Source: Altererythrobacter sp. TH136 (GTDB lineage: Bacteria; Pseudomonadota; Alphaproteobacteria; Sphingomonadales; Sphingomonadaceae). Taken from it: a stretch of 64,000 nucleotides of DNA. Location: contig NZ_CP041409.1 of NCBI RefSeq assembly GCF_007065885.1, forward strand, positions 744,001-808,000. The letters are read 5' to 3'. Each line of letters opens with the position of its first letter. The first letter of the stretch is position 1. The notes under the pieces were generated by a model. The model saw only the letters and a list, made by a program, of their open reading frames with translations, was not told the DNA's origin and searched no databases. Shown one piece after another: positions 55,970-63,754 of the stretch. Made by a program: the position numbers and the translations under genes.

Positions 55970-57409
55970 CTACAGTGCCGAATGTTCGAGGAAACTCGGC
56001 ACCGGCCCGTTCCACTCGCCCGGCTTGGACGGCGTGTCGTCCCGTTCGTCCCGGCGGGGGCGCTCGTGCTGGCGGGGGCGCTCATCCCGATGGGCGCGGT
56101 CGTCACTGCGAGCTCGCTCGGCCTGCTCGTCGCGCACGCGCGCCGGACGCTCTTCGCGAGCGCGGCGGGGACGGTCCTCCCGCCCGCGGTCGGCAGCTTC
56201 ACGCCGGGGACGCTCTGCGCGACCCTCAGGCTCGGACACTTCAGCAGCGGCTGCGGGGGCGGTGACCGCTGGTGCAACGAGTTCGACCCGGAGGTCTTTC
56301 TTCCCGAACACCGCGATCGGCGCCTGGGTCAGCTTTTCGACATTGCCGATCGCTTCGGCATCTTCCTCCGAGACGAACGTGAACGCCCTGCCCTTGGCCC
56401 CGGCGCGGCCCGTGCGGCCGATGCGGTGCACATAATCATCCGGGTGCCACGGCGTGTCGAAGTTGAACACGTGGCTCACGCCCTTGATGTCCAGCCCGCG
56501 GGCCGCGACGTCAGAGGCGACGAGGATGTTGACCTCGCCATTCTTGAACCGGTCGAGTTCCTTGATCCGGCTCGACTGATCCATGTCGCCGTGGATCTCG
56601 CTTGAGCGGAAGCCATGGCTCTGCAGGCTCTTGTTGATCTCGCGCACCGTGGTCTTGCGGTTGGCAAAGATGATCGCGGTGTCGACCAGATCGTTGCGGA
56701 GCAGCCAGCGCAGGGTATCACGCTTGTCGCGCGCCTTCACCGGCACCTTGAACGCGGTGATGTTCTCGTTGCTGCTGGCCGCGCGATTGACCTCGATCCG
56801 CTTGGGATTGGTGAGGAACTTCTTCGCGAGTTTCTCGATCGGCGGCGGCATGGTGGCCGAAAACAGCATGGTCTGCCGGGTTTCCGGCAGCTTGGAGCAG
56901 ATGAACTCGATGTCGGGGATGAACCCCATGTCGAGCATCCGGTCAGCCTCGTCGATCACCAGCAATTCGCAACCGTTGAGCATGATCTTGCCGCGCTCGA
57001 ACAGGTCCATCAGCCGGCCCGGCGTGGCGATCAGCACATCGACGCCATCGGACAGCGCCTTGATCTGATCGCCCATCTGCACGCCGCCGATCAGCAGCGC
57101 CATCTTGAGGTCGTGGTTGGTGCCGTACTTGACGAAGTTCTCGGCCACCTGTGCGGCCAGTTCGCGGGTGGGCTCAAGGATCAGGCTGCGGGGCATCAGC
57201 GCGCGGCGGCGGCCATGGCTGAGGATGTCGATCATCGGCAGCACGAAGCTGGCCGTCTTGCCGGTCCCGGTCTGGGCGATGCCGATGATGTCCTTCATCA
57301 TCAGCACCGGCGGGATCGCCTGCGCCTGAATAGGCGTCGGCTCGGTGTAGCCGGCGGTTTCCACCGCTTGGAGAAGTTCGGGTGATAGGCCGAGGTCGGC
57401 GAAGGTCAT
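55970..57409 (-). CDS. rhlE: DEAD-box RNA helicase, RhlE type
   Basis: 479-residue ATP-dependent RNA helicase for ribosome assembly or mRNA turnover. Q motif near the start, AQTGTGKT, DEADRMLD, SATMP and HRIGRTGRAG are intact. From about residue 385 the tail is Arg/Glu/Asp-rich and low in complexity, ending PSFLEHSAL. RhlE rather than another DEAD-box type is a judgement from the core. The 152-base upstream gap contains a TTGACT but no convincing -10. Confidence 0.92.
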   Translation of the reverse strand: MTFADLGLSPELLQAVETAGYTEPTPIQAQAIPPVLMMKDIIGIAQTGTGKTASFVLPMIDILSHGRRRALMPRSLILEPTRELAAQVAENFVKYGTNHDLKMALLIGGVQMGDQIKALSDGVDVLIATPGRLMDLFERGKIMLNGCELLVIDEADRMLDMGFIPDIEFICSKLPETRQTMLFSATMPPPIEKLAKKFLTNPKRIEVNRAASSNENITAFKVPVKARDKRDTLRWLLRNDLVDTAIIFANRKTTVREINKSLQSHGFRSSEIHGDMDQSSRIKELDRFKNGEVNILVASDVAARGLDIKGVSHVFNFDTPWHPDDYVHRIGRTGRAGAKGRAFTFVSEEDAEAIGNVEKLTQAPIAVFGKKDLRVELVAPAVTAPAAAAEVSEPEGRAERPRREAADRGREDRPRRAREERPARVRDEQAERARSDDRAHRDERPRQHERPRRDERDDTPSKPGEWNGPVPSFLEHSAL

Positions 57410-57561
57410 GCAGTCTCGATTGAAAGAGGGTTCGGCAGGGCGGCGCGCGCCGTTCATGACGAAGGGCGCGCCGCCCGCCACGATCCGCGTCACGCAGTGC
57501 GCGCGGCGGCGGTGAAAGTCAAGGTTGCGCCACGGCCCCGGTCATGGCCGTTCGCATCAGC

Positions 57562-58089
57562 TCAGTCGTCCTTGGCAACCAGCTGACGTAAGCGGCTCAC
57601 CTCGCAATTTGCGCCAGCGCGCGAATGGAGCCGGTCGCGGTCCACGCACAGCATGCCGTCCCTGGTTCGTTCCAGGTAGAAGCCCGCATAGAAATCGCGC
57701 GCGCTGCACGCTTTTTCCAACGTGGCCGAAACCAGTCGTCGATCGCGCATGAACAGCAGCAGCCTGCCGCTGGAATCGGGCTGAACCGCCGCGATGCCGC
57801 TGACGGGGACGCACTTGCCCATCTTGCGCTCGCTGAGCCGCGGGACAGCGGCAGGAGCGGTTTCGGCGGCGATGCTCTGGCGAATCCGCGGTCCGGGCGG
57901 TGAAATCCGGACGATGACCCGCTGCTCGATCCGCACCTGCCCGGCAGCCGGTTCGTCGGCCGGGCTGACGGCGCGCATCGGCTCCCGGACCGGGGGCGCG
58001 GCGGGCACGGCGTCGCCGGCAGCCCCGCCCACCGTCATGGTGGGCACCAGCAGCGCGATCGGCGCGAAAAAGGTGAGCAACAGGTTCAT
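57562..58089 (-). CDS. Conserved-looking secreted protein of unknown function
   Basis: 175 residues. A signal-like N-terminus (MNLLLTFFAPIALLVP) leads into a Pro/Ala-rich, Arg-containing stretch to about residue 85, then a compact C-terminal domain with four Cys (KCVPV, KACSA, LCVD, NCEV) that could form two disulfides, an FYAGFY aromatic patch and RL.QLV at the end. I do not recognise the family. Same strand as the rhlE gene but 152 bases upstream of it, so probably separate. Confidence 0.65.
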   Translation of the reverse strand: MNLLLTFFAPIALLVPTMTVGGAAGDAVPAAPPVREPMRAVSPADEPAAGQVRIEQRVIVRISPPGPRIRQSIAAETAPAAVPRLSERKMGKCVPVSGIAAVQPDSSGRLLLFMRDRRLVSATLEKACSARDFYAGFYLERTRDGMLCVDRDRLHSRAGANCEVSRLRQLVAKDD

Positions 58090-58202
58090 CAGGTGCGTGT
58101 TCGATGCGGTCCCTAGCTCACGCGGTTGAATAGCGGCTTAATCTTACCGCTGCCCGGTGCAACTCTCGCCTTGCCCGCCAATCCTGTGCCATAGGCGGGG
58201 CC

Positions 58203-59651
58203 ATGCAAGATCGTGGACCCTTCCTGGAGGCGGCAGCGGCTATTCTGGGCCAGCGCGGACTGACAGGCGACCCTGAACTGATGCAGCCTTGGCTGACCGA
58301 CTGGCGCGGCCGGTTCACCGGGCAAGCGCTGGCAATGGCTTCGCCCGCCTCGACCGCTGAGGTGGCGGCGCTGGTCAGATTGTGCGCCGAACACCGCGTG
58401 CCGATCGTCCCGCAGGGCGGGAACAGCGGCATGTCTGGCGGCGCAACCCCCGATGGAAGCGGCAGCGCCCTTCTCCTATCGCTCCGCCGGATGGACCGCA
58501 TCCGCATGTTCGACGCGGCCGCGCGGGAGGCGGTGTGCGAAGCGGGCGTAGTGCTGCAGACTTTGCACACTGCGGCGGAGGCGCAGAACCTGCGCTTTCC
58601 CCTCACCCTGGGCGGCAAGGGTTCGGCCACCGTGGGGGGCCTCGTCTCGACTAACGCCGGCGGCACGCAAGTGCTGCGCCACGGGTCGATGCGCGCGCAG
58701 GTTATGGGGATCGAGGCGGTGCTGGCCGATGGCAGCGTGTTCTCCGCTCTCACCCCTCTCAAGAAGGACAACCGCGGGTTCGATCTGAAGCAGTTGCTCA
58801 TCGGGTCGGAGGGAACCCTCGGGATCATCACGGCCGCCACCCTGCGGCTGGTGCCGGCGCTTGCGGCGCGTGCGGTGTTGTGGGTCGGGGTCCCCACTCT
58901 GGCTGCCGCACGCGAGTTGCTGTTGTTCTGCGAAGAAAATGCTGGCGACGCGCTCGAGGGTTTCGAGGTGCTGGCGCAGGATACCCTGGAGGATGTGCTG
59001 GCGTACCTCCCCGGCGCGCGCGCTCCTCTGTCAGGCGCACATGGCTGGCATGCCCTGATCGAACTGGCCGCCGATCACGCCGCCGCTGACGACCTTTCCG
59101 AGAGGGCCGAATCCCTGTTGTCACGGGCTTTCGAGCGCGACCTGGTGGAAGACGCCACCATCGCTGCGAGTGAAACGCAGGCCGAGGCGTTCTGGGCGAT
59201 TCGCGAGGCCATCGCCCCTGCAGAACGCGCACGCGGTCCGGCGGTGCAGCACGACCTTTCAGTTCCCGTGGACCGGATGCCGGGCTTTGTCGCCGATGCG
59301 GTGGACCAGGTCGAACGGGCGTGGCCGGGTACGCACGCGGTCGCGTTCGGCCATCTGGGTGATGGCAACGTTCACTTTCATGTGATCGCCCCGCCCGGAG
59401 TCGACGCCGACGAGTGGCAAACTGGACCGGGCAAGGCGATCAGCCGCCAGGTCCATGACCTGCTCACCCGATGGGAGGGTTCGATCAGCGCCGAACACGG
59501 CATCGGACAGCTAAAGCGGGATGAACTGAGCCGCCTGGGCGATCCGGTCGCGCTATCGGTCCTGCGCTCGGTCAAGCAGGCGCTCGACCCCTTGGGATTG
59601 CTCAATCCGGGCAAGCTGGTCCCGCTTGCGCCAGCCGGCCACAATCCGTAA
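58203..59651 (+). CDS. FAD-binding oxidoreductase, GlcD/D-2-hydroxyglutarate dehydrogenase type
   Basis: 482-residue flavoenzyme. PQGGNSGMSGGATPDGSG is the vanillyl-alcohol-oxidase-type FAD loop, GGLVSTNAGG the second FAD contact, GHLGDGNVHFH carries metal and substrate His residues, and EHGIGQLKRDEL with LLNPGKL closes the FAD-oxidase C domain. It would oxidise a D-2-hydroxyacid such as lactate or 2-hydroxyglutarate and pass electrons on. A TTGCCC-N15-TAGGCG sequence ends 5 bases before the ATG, implying a leaderless transcript. Confidence 0.92.
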   Translation: MQDRGPFLEAAAAILGQRGLTGDPELMQPWLTDWRGRFTGQALAMASPASTAEVAALVRLCAEHRVPIVPQGGNSGMSGGATPDGSGSALLLSLRRMDRIRMFDAAAREAVCEAGVVLQTLHTAAEAQNLRFPLTLGGKGSATVGGLVSTNAGGTQVLRHGSMRAQVMGIEAVLADGSVFSALTPLKKDNRGFDLKQLLIGSEGTLGIITAATLRLVPALAARAVLWVGVPTLAAARELLLFCEENAGDALEGFEVLAQDTLEDVLAYLPGARAPLSGAHGWHALIELAADHAAADDLSERAESLLSRAFERDLVEDATIAASETQAEAFWAIREAIAPAERARGPAVQHDLSVPVDRMPGFVADAVDQVERAWPGTHAVAFGHLGDGNVHFHVIAPPGVDADEWQTGPGKAISRQVHDLLTRWEGSISAEHGIGQLKRDELSRLGDPVALSVLRSVKQALDPLGLLNPGKLVPLAPAGHNP

Positions 59652-59713
59652 AGCGCCCGCTTTCTTGCGCGGGGCCGGGATCTGCCGCCGCACTTAATCT
59701 TCGGAGACCTGAT

Positions 59714-60508
59714 ATGGCCAGCGCGCCGCAGCCGACCCTGCCGTTGTTCTACCAAGACCTCATGCCGCTCAACAGCCGCGATCATGGCAAGTACAAGATC
59801 AACCCGCCGCAAGGGTTGAAGTGGATGCGCGATCAGCACGCCATCCCGTTGACGGCTGACGAATTCATCCAGGCGCAGCGCAACTTCCCGATCGTGTTCA
59901 GTTCCGGCGAAGGTAGCGTGCCGCTGGCTCTGCTTGGGCTGAACGAAGGCGTGAACACCTTCTTCAACGATGACGGAATGCTGGAAGAGGACGTGTATAT
60001 CCCGGCCTATGCTCGCCGGTATCCGTACTTGCTGGCCCGGCTGACGCCTGATGCGCAGGAGCTGTCTCTGTGCTTCGATCCGACCGCAGAGGCGATCGGC
60101 GAATTCGACGAAGGCCGGCCGCTGTTCGATGACGAGGGCAAGCCGACCGAGTCCGTGGAAGGCGCGCTCAAGTTCTGCGAGCAGTTCGAAGAGGCGGGCG
60201 CCCGCACTCAGGCGTTCGTGGCCGAGTTGGTCAAGGCCGATATGCTGATGGACGGCGAAGTCGCCATCACTCGCAACGAGACGCCGGACCAGCCCTACAT
60301 CTACCGCGGCTTCAAGATGGTGAACGAGGAAAAGCTGCGCGAACTCGACGCCGAGACCGCCAAGCAGTGGACTTCGAACGGGATCATGGCGCTGATCTTC
60401 GCCCACCTGTTCTCGATGGACCTGATGCGCGTGGTCTTCGCGCGGCAGGTATCTCAAGGAAAGATCCAGGCGATCGAAGGTCAGCTGGAGACCCCGGCCG
60501 CCTCCTGA
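59714..60508 (+). CDS. SapC family protein
   Basis: 264-residue protein of the SapC family (named from S-layer regions; function not established). LPLFYQDLMPLNS..HGKY and FPIVFSSGEG.VPLALLGLNEG are the conserved segments, and the C-terminal RGF.MVNE.KL...D is typical. No signal peptide. Downstream lies the small-RNA candidate. Confidence 0.9.
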   Translation: MASAPQPTLPLFYQDLMPLNSRDHGKYKINPPQGLKWMRDQHAIPLTADEFIQAQRNFPIVFSSGEGSVPLALLGLNEGVNTFFNDDGMLEEDVYIPAYARRYPYLLARLTPDAQELSLCFDPTAEAIGEFDEGRPLFDDEGKPTESVEGALKFCEQFEEAGARTQAFVAELVKADMLMDGEVAITRNETPDQPYIYRGFKMVNEEKLRELDAETAKQWTSNGIMALIFAHLFSMDLMRVVFARQVSQGKIQAIEGQLETPAAS

Positions 60509-60539
60509 TCGATCGCGGATAGGCGGGCGCCAAGGCGGG

Positions 60540-60569
60540 GTTGAAACCGCTTTGCTGCGCGCCTATTTC
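60540..60569 (+). promoter_or_regulatory. Candidate RpoH-like promoter of a small RNA
   Basis: GTTGAA, 16 bases, CCTATTT; equivalently TTGAAA-N17-TATTTC. It fits the alphaproteobacterial heat-shock sigma form CTTGAA-N16-CYTATNT except for the first base, and is also the best -35/-10 pair in the window. It lies 32 bases after the sapC stop and no gene follows it on this strand before a strong terminator. Confidence 0.5.
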
Positions 60570-60575
60570 GCTCTT

Positions 60576-60679
60576 GCCCAGTTCGCGCTTCCCTCATGGC
60601 CGGATCGGGTTTGGTGCACCGATGTGCACCTCCTCCCTGAACCTTGGCCACCTCGTGCGTTTGCACGAGGTGGTTTTTT
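60576..60679 (+). ncRNA. Candidate ~104-nt small RNA with a CCUCCUCCC anti-Shine-Dalgarno motif
   Basis: Start inferred from the upstream promoter, end from the terminator. The transcript would contain hairpin GGUGCAC/GUGCACC (60613-60619 with 60624-60630) inside an outer GGGUUU/GAACCU stem; between the two 3' arms lies UCCUCCCU, so CCUCCUCCC (60629-60637) is mostly single-stranded. The terminator stem follows. CCUCCUCCC-type sRNAs are known in other Alphaproteobacteria (for example the CcsR group of Rhodobacter, under RpoH control). No ORF of interest is present. It may instead be the 3' region of sapC mRNA. Confidence 0.5.
60648..60679 (+). terminator. Strong intrinsic terminator
   Basis: CCACCTCGTGC and GCACGAGGTGG form a perfect 11-bp stem with a four-base loop, followed by six T residues: the strongest terminator in the window. 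It acts on plus-strand transcripts, from sapC or from the small-RNA promoter. Confidence 0.92.
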
Positions 60680-60686
60680 CATGGGC

Positions 60687-61625
60687 CTACTCGGCTGCGA
60701 GTGGCGTCGTCCTGGCGCCGCCCAGATTCGCGACTTCGCCGGCCAGCGCCCGGACCAAACCGGCAACCGTGCGGATCACTGCGCCCGCTCGCACGCTCGT
60801 TTCAGCGAACCGCGCGTCGAGATAGCTCGACCGGCATATCTCCAATTGCAGCGCGTGGATGCCCCGCGCTGGTGCAGCGTGGCGGTCGAGCACGTAGCCC
60901 CCAGCGTATGGTCGGTTGTGCGCGGCGACCCGGCTCTGCGCCTCCAGGAAGGTGAAAGCCGCGCTCACCAGTCCGCGGTCGCAGCTCGCGCCGAACCGAT
61001 CACCGATGACGAATTCGGGCGCCGGTTGTCTGCCTCCCGGAGAACCGAGCGGCGGCATCGAATGCAGATCGATCAGCAGCGCCGCGCCCCACTGATCCCG
61101 CAGCCGCTCCAGCGCCCGCGCCAACGCAGCGTGATACGGTGCGTGGATCAACGCGATGCGTGCATCGAACTCATCGCGCGGCATGGTCCCGCGCCAGATC
61201 TCCCCCAGCCCAGCCAGGCGGCGCGGCACCACTCCAAGTCCGCTGCGCGCGCGGCGATTGGCTAGTGAGTGCCGTGCGCCCCCGGCATTGCCGCCGGCGA
61301 TCATCGACCAGTCCATGTCATCGGGCGCCCGATTAAGGTCGACCATTGCCCGCGGTGCCTGCGCGACGAGCAGCGCAGCCCCGGTCGCCTCCGCGATGCC
61401 CCGGGCTAGCGAATCGACGTGCCGGTCCTCCAGTCGCAAGGCCGCATCGGCGGGATGGCGCATCCGGGCAGTCAGGGCTGCGGGATAGACGCGTCCGGCG
61501 TGGGGCGCCGCTATTAGCACCGGGATCGGAGCGCCGATCGGCTGGTGTAACTCGAACGCGGGAAGATCGGTTCCGGGGATCGTGCCCCCTCCCTTGCCCT
61601 CGCCCGGATAGCCCTCGCTCGCCAT
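60687..61625 (-). CDS. N-formylglutamate amidohydrolase family protein
   Basis: 312-residue zinc amidohydrolase-like protein. APHAGRVYP near the N-terminus, DLNRAP and IDLHSMPPLG are signature segments of the family that releases formate from N-formylglutamate in histidine breakdown; no other hut gene is nearby, so a different N-acyl substrate is possible. The ATG at 61625 was chosen; a perfect TTGACA-N16-TACCTC promoter ends 8 bases before it. Convergent with the small-RNA candidate. Confidence 0.88.
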   Translation of the reverse strand: MASEGYPGEGKGGGTIPGTDLPAFELHQPIGAPIPVLIAAPHAGRVYPAALTARMRHPADAALRLEDRHVDSLARGIAEATGAALLVAQAPRAMVDLNRAPDDMDWSMIAGGNAGGARHSLANRRARSGLGVVPRRLAGLGEIWRGTMPRDEFDARIALIHAPYHAALARALERLRDQWGAALLIDLHSMPPLGSPGGRQPAPEFVIGDRFGASCDRGLVSAAFTFLEAQSRVAAHNRPYAGGYVLDRHAAPARGIHALQLEICRSSYLDARFAETSVRAGAVIRTVAGLVRALAGEVANLGGARTTPLAAE

Positions 61626-61632
61626 GGATCTT

Positions 61633-61660
61633 GAGGTAATGCCCTCGGCGCGTGTGTCAA
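61633..61660 (-). promoter_or_regulatory. Candidate promoter of the N-formylglutamate amidohydrolase gene
   Basis: On the minus strand TTGACA (perfect consensus), 16-base spacer, TACCTC. The predicted start site coincides within a base or two with the ATG at 61625, implying a leaderless mRNA. Confidence 0.45.
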
Positions 61661-61719
61661 AGCAGGCCGCCAGCTTCGGCGCGAAAGATTTCTTAAGCGC
61701 CATGGGGTAAGACGCGCGC

Positions 61720-62109
61720 ATGAACGAGCTTCCCCAGACCCGAATCCTCCTCGCCGAAGACGAGGAGGCGATGCGCACGTACCTGTCGCGCGCGCTTGAG
61801 AAAGCAGGCTATTCGGTGGTCGCGGTGGACCGCGGGACCGAAGCCCTGCCGCTGCTGGAGGCGGAGCATTTCGACCTGCTGCTGTCGGACATCGTCATGC
61901 CCGAAATGGACGGGATCGAGCTTGCCCAGCGGTGCAACGAGGTCAGCCCGGCGACGAAGGTGATGTTCATCACCGGTTTCGCCGCGGTGACGCTGAAGGC
62001 CAGCCGGGAACAGCCGCGCGCGAAAGTGCTGTCCAAGCCCTTCCATCTCAAGGATCTGGTGCTCGAGGTCGACCGGGTATTTCGGACCGAAGAAGCCGCC
62101 CGCCTCTGA
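61720..62109 (+). CDS. cpdR: CpdR-type single-domain response regulator
   Basis: 129-residue receiver domain without an output domain. Acidic pocket Glu13-Asp14, phosphoacceptor Asp57 in LLLSDIVMPEMDG, Thr in MFITGFAAVTL and Lys in LSKPFHLKDLV match Caulobacter CpdR closely. Unphosphorylated CpdR brings ClpXP to the pole to degrade CtrA and other substrates; CckA-ChpT phosphorylates it. Monocistronic by layout, 94 bases from the divergent amidohydrolase gene. Confidence 0.92.
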   Translation: MNELPQTRILLAEDEEAMRTYLSRALEKAGYSVVAVDRGTEALPLLEAEHFDLLLSDIVMPEMDGIELAQRCNEVSPATKVMFITGFAAVTLKASREQPRAKVLSKPFHLKDLVLEVDRVFRTEEAARL

Positions 62110-62114
62110 CCCCC

Positions 62115-62143
62115 TTGCAGCGGCGCGCAGCCGCCGCTACATG
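62115..62143 (+). promoter_or_regulatory. Candidate promoter of tRNA-Val
   Basis: TTGCAG, 17-base spacer, TACATG, giving a tRNA 5' leader of about 29 bases. Begins 6 bases after the cpdR stop. Confidence 0.45.
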
Positions 62144-62178
62144 GCCGCCTCGCCACGCAGTTGGCGGCACGATGGTGC

Positions 62179-62253
62179 GGGCGTATAGCTCAGTGGTAGA
62201 GCACTATGTTGACATCGTAGGGGTCGCAAGTTCAATCCTTGCTACGCCCACCA
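62179..62253 (+). tRNA. tRNA-Val (GAC anticodon)
   Basis: 75 bases with encoded CCA. Acceptor GGGCGTA/TACGCCC pairs perfectly; D arm GCTC/GAGC, anticodon stem CTATG/CGTAG with loop TTGACAT (anticodon GAC, reads GUC/GUU) and a T arm with TTCAATC are present. Confidence 0.98.
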
Positions 62254-62266
62254 TCGAACCTTCGAG

Positions 62267-62290
62267 AGGCGTCGCGAAAGCGGCGCCTTT
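62267..62290 (+). terminator. Intrinsic terminator of tRNA-Val
   Basis: AGGCGTCGC and GCGGCGCCT form a 9-bp stem (one G-U pair) capped by a GAAA tetraloop and followed by TT, 14 bases after the tRNA. Confidence 0.65.
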
Positions 62291-62308
62291 CGCGTTTCCG
62301 GGCTGCCC

Positions 62309-62336
62309 TTGCACCCTGCCGGTGCCCTGCTAAAGC
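62309..62336 (+). promoter_or_regulatory. Candidate promoter of icd
   Basis: TTGCAC, 16-base spacer, TAAAGC, directly after the tRNA-Val terminator; leader of about 37 bases before the icd ATG. Confidence 0.4.
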
Positions 62337-62379
62337 CCGCGCAACCTCCCGATACAGCATGACCGACAGCAGGACCGAT

Positions 62380-63606
62380 ATGGCAAAGATCAAGGTAGTG
62401 AACCCCGTCGTCGAGATGGACGGCGATGAGATGACCCGCATCATCTGGCAATGGATCCGCGAGCGGTTGATCCTGCCCTATCTCGATATCGACCTGAAGT
62501 ACTACGACCTCTCGGTCGAGAAGCGCGACGAGACGAACGACCAGATAACGGTCGATTCCGCCGAAGCGACCAAGAAGTACGGCGTCGCCGTCAAATGCGC
62601 GACGATCACGCCCGACGAGGCGCGAGTCGAAGAATTCAACCTCAAGTCGATGTGGAAAAGCCCCAACGGCACCATCCGCAACATCCTGGGCGGCACGATC
62701 TTCCGCGAACCGATCGTCATCCAGAACGTCCCCCGACTGATCCCGGGGTGGACCGACCCTATCGTGGTCGGCCGCCATGCGTTCGGCGATCAGTACCGCG
62801 CGACCGACTTCGTCGTGCCCGGACCCGGCAAGCTGCGCCTGGTATTCGAGGGTGACGATGGCGAAGTGATCGACCGCGAGGTGTTCAACTTCGCAGGCGG
62901 CGGCGTCGCGATGGCGATGTACAACCTCGACGATTCGATCCGCGACTTCGCCCGCGCCAGCTTCAACTATGGCCTTAACCTCGGCTGGCCGGTGTACCTC
63001 AGCACCAAGAACACCATCTTGAAAGCGTATGACGGCCGCTTCAAGGACCTGTTCCAGGAAGTGTTCGACAGCGAAGGCTTCGCCGAGAAGTTCAAGGCTG
63101 CCGGCATCGTCTACGAACACCGCCTGATCGACGACATGGTCGCTAGCGCGCTCAAGTGGTCGGGCAAGTTCGTGTGGGCGTGCAAGAACTACGACGGCGA
63201 CGTGCAGTCGGACCAGGTGGCACAAGGCTTCGGCAGCCTCGGCCTGATGACCTCGGTTCTCCTGACCCCGGACGGCAAGACTGTGGAAGCCGAAGCCGCG
63301 CACGGCACAGTTACCCGCCACTACCGCCAGCACCAGCAGGGCAAGGCGACCAGCACCAACCCGATCGCCAGCATCTTCGCCTGGACCCGCGGCCTCTATT
63401 ATCGCGGCAAGTTCGACGGCACCCCCGAGGTGCAGAAGTTCGCCGAAACGCTGGAGCGGGTGTGCATCGACACCGTCGAAAGCGGCAAGATGACCAAGGA
63501 CCTGGCCCTCCTCATCGGTCCCGAACAGGCTTGGATGACCACGGAGCAGTTCTTCGAAGCGATCGTCGAGAACCTTGAAAAGGAAATGGCCGCCCAGGCG
63601 GGGTGA
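62380..63606 (+). CDS. icd: NADP-dependent isocitrate dehydrogenase
   Basis: 408-residue homodimeric IDH of the eukaryote-like type II group ([21 protein letters not shown] start), converting isocitrate to 2-oxoglutarate in the TCA cycle. NGTIRN, the isopropylmalate/isocitrate dehydrogenase signature [19 protein letters not shown] with metal-binding Asp residues, and [11 protein letters not shown] near the C-terminus for NADP are intact. AGGA lies 7 bases before the ATG at 62380; an ATG seven codons upstream is possible. Confidence 0.97.
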   Translation: MAKIKVVNPVVEMDGDEMTRIIWQWIRERLILPYLDIDLKYYDLSVEKRDETNDQITVDSAEATKKYGVAVKCATITPDEARVEEFNLKSMWKSPNGTIRNILGGTIFREPIVIQNVPRLIPGWTDPIVVGRHAFGDQYRATDFVVPGPGKLRLVFEGDDGEVIDREVFNFAGGGVAMAMYNLDDSIRDFARASFNYGLNLGWPVYLSTKNTILKAYDGRFKDLFQEVFDSEGFAEKFKAAGIVYEHRLIDDMVASALKWSGKFVWACKNYDGDVQSDQVAQGFGSLGLMTSVLLTPDGKTVEAEAAHGTVTRHYRQHQQGKATSTNPIASIFAWTRGLYYRGKFDGTPEVQKFAETLERVCIDTVESGKMTKDLALLIGPEQAWMTTEQFFEAIVENLEKEMAAQAG

Positions 63607-63662
63607 AACCATCGCGTCGCTCGGCCATTGATCGAGCGATGTGATCCCTGATGCGAACCTAG

Positions 63663-63697
63663 GGACCGGGTCGGCTGCAGCTGAGCCCGGTCCTTTC
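63663..63697 (+). terminator. Terminator of icd
   Basis: GGACCGGG and CCCGGTCC form an 8-bp stem around a 15-base loop, followed by TTTC. A second stem, TCGCTCG/CGAGCGA, lies just upstream between the icd stop and this element. Confidence 0.65.
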
Positions 63698-63754
63698 GCA
63701 TAAGCAGCCCGCTTTTTCGTGTTCGCACACGCGACGCCACCGATATGGAGTTCC

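Noticed and set aside
61691-61713. TAAGAC as -10 box of a leaderless cpdR transcript
   Set aside because: No acceptable -35 hexamer lies 15 to 18 bases upstream, so the call is too weak.
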